Shown: positions 43,801-56,000, counted from the first letter of the stretch. The stretch is DNA of 64,000 nucleotides from Tubulanus polymorphus (GCF_964204645.1 NC_134029.1:2489001-2553000), one strand, 5' to 3'. Translations and numbers: made by a program. The notes: generated by a model not told the origin, from the letters alone.

Positions 43801-45923
43801 AACTTGAACCGTGTACGTTTCGCCTAGAAATATATAATTACAATCAGAATACACAATACAATAGGATTCATTCATCATTGTGAGGTAAAACTTTATAAAC
43901 TTACCCACTGTGACTTCGATAAGACCGTTCTTATTGATCTTACGTGGAATTTCATCTTTCGGCGCATTCATTTTTACTTTCATTTCAGGTATTGCTTCTT
44001 CGATTTGACCGAATTCCAGTTCGAATGACATGTCTAACTCGGGGAAAGCTTGCTTGTCACAAGAGAATTCAAGTGGATTCAGCTATAAGAAATTCAAATC
44101 CTATCAAACCTGAAACTGTGCAGCTTAAATCTAACTATCAAGAATTGGAGAGCTGAGTGGTTTATTTACCTTTCCATCCAAGTCTTGCATCCCCTTCTGA
44201 AATTCCTCTTCATCGACAACTTCTACTAACGATGCAAGTTTGTCACGAACCTGAAAAATAATATAGCAAGTGATATTTCATTAGAAAACAGAGCTAGGTT
44301 TTTGTCTTTCACATCAATATTTCACTGAGTTGAGAATCAAGGAAGATCAGTAGTAGTACTGTATCTAACAGGATGATGATGGTTTATGTTACCTGTTCCA
44401 TTTGCAGTATGTGTGATTTCTGACTTTGTTTTTGTTCCAGGATCCACGACTGTTTTTTTCCACTCAACTCTTTCAATTCGCTGATTATAGCTTTACCCTG
44501 ATTACGTAACATCACTGTCAGCGCTTGCACTTTATCTTTCACTTCTTGTTCATAAATCGACATCCTATAAAACAACAACATTGATGAAAAATTCAACATC
44601 TAAGGCTAAAAAAAATTGATACCTTGTTTCTCCGCTCTGCTGAGCTTAAATGTTGATCCGGCCGGCCGCCTATCTACCCTATACATTACTTTTTTTTAAA
44701 TCGGGGGATCATTTGTACCATAACAGACCCGGCCGCTATAGAAATGAACTGTTTACAAATTTTATCATATTTTACAAAAATGACCCGGCCGCTGCGGAGA
44801 AACAAGGTATCATTTTTGTTTAGCCAAAATCCCATCAGCAGAGAGAGAGAAATTGTGTTTCTCTGAAGATCATTTAAGTCAAGTTCAGTGTCTTTCAGGG
44901 GTCATTTTCATGAAGAAACTCAAAATGATGAAATAAAAGTTACCTTTCCACTAAATCATGTTCAGCTTTGTCCAACTCCTGGAATTTCCGTTTCACGATA
45001 GTTTCGTTTCTGAAAATGAGCGAAATTGATGAAAATTTCTGACGCACTAAAATAGCAAATATCAGAGAAAGGAAAATTTGAGGCTTACTTCATAAACGCT
45101 TCCAATGTTTCTTGTACATTTTGACGTTTCTGAAATATTAAAAAAGTCCTAATTTCAAATCCAAGTATAAACTAAGCAGAAATAAACGAACCATAAATTA
45201 AAACGTTTTACGGAATTTGCTTCAAATTTTGATATTAATAATTTTCTTTCACAAAGCGACTTACTTTCGACGCCAATGTGACAACTTGATGGTCGCGACA
45301 TTTCCCGCGATGAATAGAAGAGTTACATTCAACACATAACTTATACGCTGGAAGAATAACATAAATATTTCATTCCCAAAGAAAGAAGCAAAAAGAACAA
45401 AAAAGGGAAAGGCCAGGGCTCAACAGAAAATACACGTGCTGTTATTATATCAACAGCAGGACCACTTAACAACAGCATCATTACTTTAAATTTAGAACCA
45501 TAGATTGAATTGGTTCATTATTTGAGAAATTTAATTTTCAGCGATGAAGGAATGACAAATATAAGCGGCGAGTGAAATAAAGAAGAAAGGACAAAAAATA
45601 CAGGCCACACCCAAAAATACATTTAGCTAACCCCTGGGAATAATACAGCATTTACAAGTGTTGTTTATCTATTTTGACGGTTCAAAATATAACGCTTTAA
45701 CTTGGACGAAACAAAAGCGTTAAATAATCATCCGACGAATTCAGTGAAATTCACAAATATATCTTGAAACGGCAGAAATTCCTTTTATTTCTGCGAAAAT
45801 CGACGAATAAAAAGCGTCGAATTTATCGTTAATTAACGCGTTAATTAAACACTAACCTCCTTCACCGATACAATCAGGGCATTCAAACGATATCGGCTGT
45901 TTTTCACAACACTCGCACAACAT
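39041..45923 (-). CDS. B-box-like zinc - coiled coil - Tudor protein fused to a pogo-like DDE transposase
   Basis: Fourteen minus-strand exons: 45923-45857, 45347-45265, 45129-45089, 45009-44944, 44564-44393, 44250-44170, 44082-43905, 43823-43706, 43362-43221, 42910-42806, 42711-42598, 42416-42311, 42203-42051 and 40896-39041; all GT-AG, phases consistent, 1093 residues. Residues ~3-45 form a B-box-like cysteine/histidine cluster (CECC, CPDC, CVEC, H..H); ~50-170 are coiled coil; ~229-430 are an extended Tudor domain (DKRWYRGLVCKV, LALVRFLDFGNNAEIPLDKV). This part recalls RNF17/TDRD-type and TRIM-type proteins; Tudor domains of that kind bind methylated Piwi tails. The last exon is a full transposase-derived protein. 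It splices in frame across a basic junction (ARRRTR|GRTRQKTRQ). Alternatives: the transposase has its own promoter, or it is an alternative last exon. Confidence 0.75.
41078..41249. mobile_element. Short pogo-like MITE in the intron before the transposase exon
   Basis: Ends are CAGTGAAAGCC… (41078) and …GTAACGGACTTTGACTG (ending 41249), imperfect inverted copies of CAGTSAAAGYCC. A TA lies immediately left; the right flank is TG. It is 172 bp long and non-coding. It lies between exon 42203-42051 and the transposase exon. Confidence 0.55.
42970..43213. repeat. Interspersed repeat copy in Tudor-gene intron (copy 2)
   Basis: Second copy of the family at 33130-33385. It fills most of the intron between exons 43362-43221 and 42910-42806, ending less than ten bases from the donor of the former. 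Confidence 0.7.
43388..43619. mobile_element. Hairpin retro-element-like insertion with 12-bp target duplication (copy A)
   Basis: A direct repeat AATACCAGTAGC flanks the body at 43388-43399 and 43608-43619. The body contains two near-perfect inverted arms of about 70 bp (for example 'AAAACCCACTATCTACAGAT' against 'ATTTGTAGATAGTGGGTTTT') joined by a short AT-rich loop. The left end reads 'ATAACCACACTCAAACGTGG'. It lies in an intron of the Tudor-transposase gene. A sister copy is at 51456-51646. Confidence 0.8.
44618..44812. mobile_element. MITE with 18-bp terminal inverted repeats
   Basis: The ends GATACCTTGTTTCTCCGC and GCGGAGAAACAAGGTATC are perfect inverted repeats bounding ~195 bp. Inside, 'CCCGGCCGCT' or a variant occurs three times. 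It is located in the intron between exons 45009-44944 and 44564-44393 of the Tudor gene. No coding capacity. Confidence 0.8.
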
Positions 45924-46757
45924 CCTCACGGCGGCTACGGCTCCGAATTCGGCTAATTTTAAACGTGAAAATCGTCAAAACAACATTATTTTCCACGCGT
46001 GAATCCAAGATGGAGTCGTCAACGCGCGCGACTAAATTCCGAACTCACAACTGGCTCAGCGGTGGGAAACTTTACAAGAAAAACAACGTATAACTCATTT
46101 AAAACATAGCATACAAAGTGATTCTGTGTGTGATTAAACATTTAAGATTGAATTCAAAGTGCTCGCAATTGTGTAAATACAGTTTTGTTTGACGTCAAAT
46201 CTAATCTCTTTTCGTAATTTCGTTTTGTTTCTAGAACGGGCACCAATGCTTCGGCTCAGTAACATTCTGACCTAGCGTTGATTGAAAACCCATCGGATGG
46301 CTCAGTGAGTGGAAACATTCTTAAATCCAAATATTTTTCTTTGATTGATTTTTAACATTTTTCTGTCTTTTATAAAATCAAAAATAAACCCAATAAATAG
46401 ATTCAGATAAATATAGTATTCTTGTTCAAAATGACGATAAATAGCGTTAACTTTTTCATGAGCTTGTTAGGAGGTTATGATTAGGGTTTGATCGGAGGGC
46501 ACTGACAGTGCACGGACTCTTGGCCCAGCGGCGCTCAAACAAGCATCCAGCTGAAAACTGTTACTGATACGACGGTCAATATTTTACTGTCGTTGAAACG
46601 TTTTTATGACTAAATTACACTTTTTCTTTATTAATAATATGTAAATGATGAAATGAGTTATCTAAGTAAGTCTTAGTCAACTTTCTTCACGCAATCAATG
46701 AGAGAAATCACCTCTCTGCGTTTCATGTAGTCGTTTTAATGTTCTATGTTAGTAAAC
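45924..46757. promoter_or_regulatory. Head-to-head intergenic region, Tudor gene / SNX27
   Basis: The Tudor gene start (45923, minus) and SNX27 start (46758, plus) diverge across 834 bp. The stretch near 45970-46060 has more CpG (ACGCGTG, AACGCGCGCGAC) than its surroundings, suggesting a promoter there. Possible untranslated first exons of SNX27 lie further right (a donor-like GTGAGTGG at 46306). Confidence 0.5.
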
Positions 46758-49700
46758 ATGGCGGACAGTGACGAGGAAATCGGATCTATTTCTCCAACAA
46801 CTCCTGACAGTAATTGCGCCCATAGCGGCCCCAGGATTGTGACAATATCTAAAACTGAAACAGGGTTTGGTTTTAATGTTCGGGGTCAGGTTAGTGAAGG
46901 TGGACAGTTAAAGAGTATTAACGGAGAGCTGTATGCACCTTTACAACATGTAAGTGCCGTTTTGGAGGGTGGTGCTGCAGAACGAGCAGGAATTATGAAA
47001 GGAGATAGAATATTAGAAGTGTAAGTTCAGTTTGCATAGTTGTCAAATGTGTTTAGACTGTAGATTCCAGATAATTAAGATGTGCTTATTAAAATGAGAC
47101 TTAAATCTGATACAGCAACACCTGAACCTACCTAGGCTAACCAGCTAATTCTGATTGGATTGATTATTGTGGTTTTGATTTTAGGAATGGTGTAAATGTC
47201 GAAGGTGCTACTCATAAACAGGTTGTGGATTTGATTAAATCTGGTGGTGATGCATTAACATTGACTGGTGCGTAAACATATTTCCAGTTGATGAAGATTA
47301 AAAGATGCTTTTCATAATCAACAGTTATAGAAGTGTTTGTCTAATATTGTGATATGTTCTGTTTTCCTACTATAGTGATTTCAGTTCCGAGGCAAATAGC
47401 AGAGAAGTTAGAACCCAGCGACGACTCATCGGGACCGTCACTTATTGATTATTCTGAGAAAAGAACTTTACCGATATCAATACCAGATTATCAAGCATTA
47501 GAGAAAAACGGTGAAAGATTTGTGGTAAGAAAAATAGACTCTGGGTATTAAAGGATTAAACAGTAATATACTGCTGGTATGAAATGGTTAAACAATGGGC
47601 TAATAGACTCTGGGTATGAAATGGTTAAACAATGGGCTAATAGACTCTGGGTATGAAATATTTAAACAATGGGCTAATAGACTCTGGGTATGAAAAGGTT
47701 TAACAATGGGCTAATAGACTCTGGGTATGAAATGGTTAAACAATGGGCTAATTGACTCTGGGTATGAAAAGGTTTAACAATGGGCTAATAGACTCTGGGT
47801 ATGATAAGTGTAAAATCTTCGATCTCCAGTTTGGTGTATAAGTTAGAACTCTACAAGTATTCAATCATCTTATTATTCAATCAGTGATTTGTTGATTATT
47901 TTCAGGTTTATAATATTTATATGGCTGGACGTCATTTATGCTCAAGACGGTACAGTGAATTCGCGGAATTGCATCGGCAACTTAAAAAAGAATTTTCAGA
48001 CTTCAATTTTCCGAAGATACCGGGGAAATGGCCCTTCCAATTGTCCGAACAGCAATTAGACGCTCGGCGGAGAGGTTTAGAACAGTATTTAGAAAAAGGT
48101 TTGTGCGAATAACTCTTAATTCCTCTACTGGTCTATCTGGTATTCGTTCAGTTCAGTAAAATTAAAATTCGATTTCCATTTGGTATTGTTATTTCAAATA
48201 TCGCCTAGTCCTGCACTGCTCTATTCGATAATCCAACTTATCCGATAAAATTTTGACTTCATATCCCTTTATTCGGCGTCTCAACCATAAAGAATCTTCA
48301 CTTACAATACTTTGTTATGTTCTAATATCGATCTGTTTGGGGGAATATTAGGCCCTATGTTACTGCTACTGCATACTCATGACCTAAATTGACCATTACG
48401 CAAAAGTGTCGCAGAATTTAAGAGAAACATGAAATGTCAAGTTAATTGTGAAGGGCTTGTGTCTGGTATATTATATAAGGAATCATCGTTACGGTCTGAT
48501 TATATGAAATACAAGAAATTAGCAATGCAATATAGAATGCCATTAGACTCAATAATTCAATATTTTTATCCACTGATTTTTGTGGTTCTTCAAACCGGTA
48601 ACCCCCTTGTTCGGTATTCCACTGGTTTAAACAGGGTCTACCTATTATGAAACTAATCTCGGCGATATTGTCGTGATATTTTTTCCAGTTTGTGCAGTTC
48701 GAGTAATAGCCGAGAGTGATGTAGTACAAGAATTCCTATCAGCGTCCGACGATGATTCTGTATGTTTACTCGAAATTAACCGCATTATTTGAAAAATCTT
48801 TCTTTGCGATCACGATTATGATTCATTCATGTTTGCGAATGATGTTTTTAGAATTGTAATACGACCAGTGAGGTGGAGCTGAAAGTTTTACTGCCCGATC
48901 GAAATATACTTACAGTCACAATCAAACGCAATCATAACACTGAGCAGGTCTTTGATGTAAGTTTCTGGATCAATATCATCGCTGTTGACTGTGATTAATT
49001 GGTTATTGACACATTTCAACTCTGCCTAATTCAATCAAGTATAAGGTTAAAAAATGCTATCGCAGTTAAGTAGGTTAAGAATATCTAGCCTTTAATCAGA
49101 GCTTTCATTTGTAATTGATAGCAGCTATGTGTACTGTACTGTGTTGTTTAGGATGATGTTAATCTCGTAGATTATTGATTTTCTGTCAGTGAATTCCCCT
49201 GGGTTCATTCCGAGGATATGATTTACTGGCATTGATTTCTAGTTATTTGTTTGCTGAAATGGATGTTGAGATTATTAATCTTTCTATTTTCTGTGTTGTT
49301 TTTCTAATTTAGGTTGTGGTACAAAGACTTGGTCTCACCGATGACATTTCTATCAATTTTGCGCTATTTGAAATTGAAGAATACAACTTCGGTAAGTGAA
49401 AAGAAATCCCTAGTTTGCATAGATCGAGAGGAAATATATTAACGTTTAGTCCCAAATTGATTGAATACTATCTGTCGTAAGATCTTCTCGTTTGTATTCA
49501 AACCTGTCCAAAGTTCTAGTCAAATTGGCTTTTTGGACAATCATTATGGTGTCTGCTTCTGTAATGTCACATCCAGCTTTTCCAAATGATGACTTATGAT
49601 TAGTAATCTGGAGATATACAAATCGGTACTGGGAAATAGTGACGACTTAATAAAGTGAAAAATTATCCAAATGATGACATAACTGAGTTTGTAACGAGCA

Positions 49701-52700
49701 TCAAATGAAGATTTAGATTATATGTAATAGTTCTTGTAATGATCGGGTAAATTTGTTTTTTTCACAGAACGAAAATTACAACCAAACGAAACTCCACACA
49801 ATTTATACATTCAGAATTACAGCACGGCTACTGCGACATGTATCATGCTGCGTAAATGGATATTTTCAGTCACTCGGGAATCGCAAACTTTGTATAAAAA
49901 TGAACTGGCGTTGAATTTCCTATTCTGGCAGGTTTGTATCGGGATTTCGTCTTTTACTGCAGCACTATATATGTATCACGGATTACGAGTGAAAATGTGC
50001 GTTAATGTCAATGTTTGTATTCAGGCGACTGATGATGTGAGCCGAGGACAAATCAAACCTGGAGAAAAATTGTACGAGCTTAAAAGTTTACAGGATTCCG
50101 GTAAAAAACTAGAGGTACGTCTGAAACAATTCTTAACTTCTGATTTATGAAGAAACTGAATGCAGAACTACAGCTGAGTTATCAGTGAAACACTGAATGC
50201 AGCTCTACTGTTCAGCAACTTCATAAACAACTTGTAATTGGTTTTATTAATAGCCTTTGTTTAAACTATGCATCAATCATTTCGCGTGGAGAAGTTAAGC
50301 AACGTGAGTTTGAATAGCAGGTTATTGTATTTGGTAAATGTTTTATTTGCAGTATTTAAAAGCTCTACGGCACATTGAGGGATACGGTGAAATAACATTT
50401 CCGCATTGCGCGTGTGATTCGAGAAAAGACGGCCACGTTATAGCTACAGTATCATACAAAAACTTCAGACTACAAGCGTGTAAAGAGGATGGAACTCCTG
50501 AGGTATATCATCATCAAAGTTGAAAGTCTAACGTTTACTGCGTATCCCAAGCAAATTATTTTGTATTGTACTACTCCAATACATGTAATGACCCATCATA
50601 GATATCCGATAGCTCCAGAATTCAATTGCTGGCTAGCAGAGATTATCTATTGGTCCTGCGTTATCTGAGGCAAACATATTCTAGCTTTTCTACAAATCAG
50701 GAAATCCGAGATTGCAAATTCCCTGCTGGGAGAATCAAGGAATAATTATCCCTAGCAGACTTAAGCTAAAACCTGCTGTATAATGGATATTGACTGTGGT
50801 CTATCTCTCGAGAAAGAGAGTCGTGGAGTTGCTGAAATATTTCTTCGTTTTGATATGATTTTATAGTCACAAGTGATTGAGTTTTTATGGGATGATGTAA
50901 AACAGTACGACGTCGACGATGAAGGAATTTCGTTTAATTTCGAATACGCGCGTGAAGGAAAGAAACCAAGATGGGTGAAAATATATTCGCCTTACGTAAG
51001 TGATGAAATATAAAGTAAATTTTGCACGATTTTCATTTTCTCCGAATATAAAGTTGAGAAGTATCAATAAATGTGGAGTCAGGTCGCACTACTACAGACA
51101 GGTTTCACTTCACTAGCGTGTAGTATATCTTCATTTGGTAAGTTGAGTCTTGAAGCTACTGGTAACAAAAGTTTGGGATTTCTGATAAGATCAGTTACCT
51201 CCCTGGTATACTAGTGCTATCTGTCTTGATGTACCCCATAAATTCAGAACTCCACGTATTAAGACAACTTTACAGAGAGAGGTTTTTGTATATTACAGTA
51301 TAATTTCCTGATGGATTGCTTTGAGCGTGTTATGACAGAAATAACGTGGGAAGAACAGGTAATTTACACTATCTGTTGGCCTATATCAAAAATTCATAAA
51401 CACTGAAGTTTTGCCTTAAATCAATATTTGTTAACTGAGCTCAGTTACAGTTATATACCGGTATGGATAGAACAATAACCACACTCAAATGTGGTGAACG
51501 GATAATAAGATAAAATCCCACTATTTACAGATTAAAAGAATTTAAAAACAAGAATTTATTTATTAAATCTAAAATATTTAAAAGACACGACGTTTCGACG
51601 TTTTAATCTGTAAATAGTGGGATTTTATCTTATTACCGGTATGGATGATTTCATTTACAGAGTCGGCTTCCTAGTAATACAAATGTCACCATACACTCCA
51701 CTGATGTTGCTGCAAAGGTAAATACAAAATTTTCCGTTATCGAGAACATTTTCCTGACTCAGTCTTTTAAACAATTAATGTACTGGGGAATGAAATGACA
51801 CTTTCAATCCTGGCTATGGTAGAAATTCTTGCTCGAATAACTTAGAATCCTTTACCTTAAACATTGATAAAAGATAAATGATACCCATTATTACGTGTTA
51901 GTTTTTGTACAGTTTGGTTGATGATTCCCTGTCCCCAGTGATAAACACATCTCTGCAGAACCTCAGTATTTCAATTGATCTTTGTTCCTGTATTTAGATA
52001 ATAGAAAATAACACATTTATCAGTACTCGGTGTATGTATTCACTTCCAGTAAATCAATCTCCCATACATGTGCGGTGTGTATTGATGTATTGATTGTATA
52101 TTAAGGAAGCTGTGTTAATTATCTCTCGACACAGACGACTAACCATTAAACTGATTTGTGCGGCGCACTTACTACCGACAAACCTGATTGACCCAGCAGT
52201 GACTTACTAGTTCCTAATGAGCAATCACTAGAGACACGATCACCATTAACAAAGCTATTCATTGCGTTCAGTGATTCAATTTGGTAAATCGTAAATATTT
52301 GCTCACAACTGAAATAAACTATAAGAAGCTATTGGTATTACTTTGTTGTTCCACCTCAAATTCTATGAGCCATTTTTAAAACTGATTTATTCCCAAAACA
52401 GTTGTTACAATAAAAAAAAGGTAGAGACCAGTGCTGGTTTTAAAGACTGGGTATCAAAATTATCCCTTAAGGTAAATTCAACATTGGTGAAAATTCGCTT
52501 ACCGGTAGTAACAATAAGAAACTATATGGTAATAACTGACAAATTTCAAAATGTTCCCGAGGTTATTTTGCCTCCAAATCGATGAAACTGTCATGATACT
52601 TGTAGCATCTATGATATGATTTCAGGGCAGTTGATTCGGGAAAAAAAAACTAAAATAAAGTTCGATTTTACTGCGAAATCTGCGACATTTTCTTCGTTAA

Positions 52701-52787
52701 AAATATTGTTCGTTTTTCTCGTTTCAGAACAAGAACCTCGTAGTGAACAACGCGCAAGTTGAGAATATCGGTGACTTAGATTTATAA
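46758..52787 (+). CDS. SNX27: Sorting nexin 27 (PDZ - PX - FERM-like)
   Basis: Fourteen coding exons: 46758-47020, 47185-47267, 47376-47524, 47906-48098, 48689-48759, 48852-48956, 49313-49391, 49768-49931, 50025-50114, 50353-50502, 50867-50995, 51299-51358, 51661-51717 and 52728-52787; phases agree, 550 residues (human 528-541). The PDZ domain (~24-116) has '[20 protein letters not shown]' and '[20 protein letters not shown]'. The PX domain (~145-250) has 'RRYSEF', 'KIPGKWPF' and '[11 protein letters not shown]', residues used for PI3P binding. A FERM-like module follows (~260-530; '[14 protein letters not shown]', '[19 protein letters not shown]'). SNX27 binds PDZ ligands and retromer to recycle membrane proteins from endosomes. 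The ATG at 46746 would add four residues; 46758 (MADSDEE) matches the vertebrate MAD start. Confidence 0.97.
47525..47808 (+). repeat. ~38-bp minisatellite starting at an SNX27 donor site
   Basis: 'GACTCTGGGTATGAAATGGT' plus 'TAAACAATGGGCTAATA' is repeated with a 37-38-bp period about seven times. The first partial copy begins within 15 bp of the exon 3 donor (GTAAGA at 47525), so the array takes up most of the intron's 5' part. Confidence 0.9.
51456..51646. mobile_element. Hairpin retro-element-like insertion with 13-bp target duplication (copy B)
   Basis: TACCGGTATGGAT is duplicated at 51456-51468 and 51634-51646. The body shares 'ATAACCACACTCAAATGTGG', 'AACGGATAATAAGATAAAA' and 'CCCACTATTTACAGATTAAA' with the copy at 43388-43619. 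Its arms form a perfect ~35-bp inverted repeat. The loop side carries GACGTTTCGACGTT. It ends 14 bp upstream of SNX27 exon 13. Confidence 0.85.
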
Positions 52788-52896
52788 AACGATCAGTTAA
52801 CTGAGATTGTAATCAATCTGCACTGAAAATGAAAACGTCGTTCTGTAATGTTTATTAAATGTTTTATTTCCTCGTTCCTCGCTGAAATCACACGTT

Positions 52897-53025
52897 CTAT
52901 TCGTACAATTCAACAATGAGTTTTTCTAGCTTTATTCGCTTTATTTTCTTGTTTAGATTTGATTTAAGTTGATCCAAACCAGCAGCGTGCGTCGTCTTGT
53001 CTCTAGTTTGTTGAATCCCTTTCAC
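52897..53025 (-). CDS. Probable last exon of an unrecognised gene
   Basis: A strong acceptor (CTTGTTTTTTTTTAAG in minus orientation) precedes 43 codons ending in TAG at 52897. The peptide is lysine-rich and helical: 'VKGIQQTRDKTTHAAGLDQL' … 'NKKIKRIKLEKLIVELYE'. An AATAAA in minus orientation (52868-52863) lies about 30 bp after the stop, which supports a real 3' exon, tail to tail with SNX27. Upstream exons on the minus strand were not found between 53030 and 58300. The gene is not recognised and the exon could be spurious. Confidence 0.4.
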   Translation of the reverse strand: MKGIQQTRDKTTHAAGLDQLKSNLNKKIKRIKLEKLIVELYE

Positions 53026-53029
53026 CTTA

Positions 53030-56000
53030 AAAAAAAACAAGTGTGTTTTCAGACATTCCTCGAACATTAATGGACTCATCCATTCATTGCGTATGCATAA
53101 GGAGGGCTGAGGCAATGTAACGACTACCGCCCTCCTATAGCCATGACAGCTGAGTTCCTAATTACCCCAGATCTAAACCAGATTTAACACTTCATTGTTA
53201 TAGAATTAAAATTCCATGCAATTTACAAATATTTATTACTCATTATAATTATATTGAATAGAACAAAATCTTCATTATCAACTGCAAGCCGTTGTTTTAC
53301 TGATTTGCTCTCGTTGTGTTTTGTAAAATTCGTTTCAACGAAATATTTCTATTCCGTTTATTGATTACTATGTGTTATATGCAAATTACGTATGTAAATT
53401 ACGGTAGCTATATTACTTATCATTGTGATTACTATTGTTATTATTATTATTTGTAAAAGATCAATTAAATGATTTGTCATCAGCAGTTGGAATAGATTGA
53501 GTTTCTCTTGATGAAATGTACATAGATTATTCAAAATTGTTCTTGAAACAAATATCAGCGATTTCACAAATTTTGATCTTGAAACTCTTGATACAATCAC
53601 TAAGATAAACAGTGATGAGATTGAATTTCAATGCTGCATCATTTTTGACTGATATCCTCGTGTTAATAATATTTCTAGTCATATTTAGATTACGATAGAT
53701 ATTAAGTAAAGTTAGTGTCATGTATGATTTGAAAAATCACTCTCAAGTTTAGTTTAGATTAGTTTAGTTTAGTGAGAAGGTTGAAATGTGTTCGACGTAA
53801 GGGTTTAAATAGATGAACTGAATTTGTCATCGTTGAAATGAATGCGATTTTAAGAACAGCCGTGTACAGATTCGTTTTTCTTGAATATTCAGTGTTTTGT
53901 TAAATACAGAATTAATAGTAAAATGTTGAAATAAGGAAGAGCTGTTGTTTAAAGTTAACTATAGTTATTTCAACACTTAAAGTAAACATTAAACATTGTA
54001 TACGTGCTGTTACTGGTCAGTCAAGAAATCTATTCTCTAATAATCAGATTATTCATTATTAGCATGAAGTTATTTTAGTAAAGTGCAGTGATTATGGTAT
54101 GTGTGTTGACAAATATGGTCGGTTGTACTACTCTATTTTAATAAGAATAATATGAACAAATTGTTGTACATTGCAATAGTAAAACCATATTGAATAACGA
54201 AGCTATCTGCGTTTTAAGTGGTCTTGTATTTAAGAAAAAATCACTATTTTGTTATGATCATACATCTGTATGTAATAATGAATATATTGTATATAATTTG
54301 CTTCAACAGTACTCCAATAACTGGAACAATACCCTGTAGTGAAACAGTACCCTAAAAACTGTGAAACAATACCCTGTAGTGAAACAGTACCCTAAAAACT
54401 GTGAAACAATACCCTGTAGTGAAACAGTACCATAAAAACTGTGAAACAATACCCTGTAGTGAAACAGTACCCTAAAAACTGTGAAACAATACCCTGTAGT
54501 GAAACAGTACCTAATAACTGTGGAACATAAGATTGTGTGGCTATCGGGCACTACAAAGAAACTTCACGAAGTCCAACAATTCGTACTGTTTACTATTTTC
54601 TTGCTATCAGATGAAGCCAGGTCCTAGTTCCGTAAAGGTCCAATCTTGAAGTTGTAATTTAGTCCCATTGCTATAATGAATGAGGCTTGTTATATTGAGA
54701 TATTACATTGTATCCACTGTATATTGATTATATTGTACGAGGTTTATATATAAACATACGTTATATATATATATATATAGATATATTTCAGTGTCTTAAT
54801 TTTGGCAGATTTCCTTTACTATGAATGATTCAATATGATGAGAAATCTTCTTGCTAGAATAGTATCATCGAGAAGTGTGTTGTGAATTCACTATACATTT
54901 ACATTTTACGCTTGATGTGTGCATCACTGAAAAATAGCCATTAAACCAAGATATTCATGTTAACTGATGGTAGGTGACTTATTCATTACAATTCCTATTG
55001 TTTCAAGATCATCGAACGCTGTCTACAATCTGCATGAACAAAGTATGAATTTGCATTAAAGACATAAACAAAACCAGTTGAAATTGTTTCCTTCCCGACC
55101 GAGACAGCAGAAATTAAACTTCAATCGGTCAACCATAAAATGTGCTCTTCAAAAAAAAGGTGTGACATACACATCTTTGATAAGCATTACGTAACAGTTG
55201 TACTTATCGTGAAGTATTCATCGGGTTATTAACCTTTTCATTCGTGTTCAGCTTTTTAAATCGGGTATTGTCGGCTTAATTAAAACTGATATCTGATAGT
55301 GAAATTAAACCACAGAATAATACTGACTAGTCTAATGAATGAATGATCCTGTCATGCGTTCAACTTAAATCGTTATTCTTCTATTGTAACGAACACTTTT
55401 TTCATTAGTAAATACATCGTTGTAAATATGATGATCATGAAATACAGATCATAATTTCGAGATCATTGAATCCGATAACCTGCATGCTAAGGATTGTAGG
55501 ATACCCTGGCATGCATTGGTGCAATTAATAAAGGTTGTAATATACGCTGCTACTGAATCAAATTTCCTGTGTTTTTGTTTTTTCATTCTGTATCGTGTCT
55601 GAGTATTGAAAGGAAATTTTCCAAGGATGTTTAAACCTAGAAAAAGGGCAATTTCGCACATGGATAAGACAGCAAGTAAATTTTATCTCCAAATGGTTCA
55701 CTGATACGTACACGGCTGCTAAAAAGTTAAAACCGGTATACACAAAACTAGCCTCAGTATTATAACATTTTGAATAAATGAGACAATCAAGCAATTCCTA
55801 TAACAGCTCAGAATGCATGAAAAATTAGAAATTCCTTGAGGCCATCACCAGTAGAGCACCTCCCCTTGAAAATCGTGGAATCCACCCCCCTCTGACCTGT
55901 CAGCCAGATGCACTTTTTGTTTAGGACTGCACGTGTTAGCGCTTCAAGCTGAAGTTTGTAACAGATCTGCCATCGCACTCGAGGTGTCGTGACATCTCAT

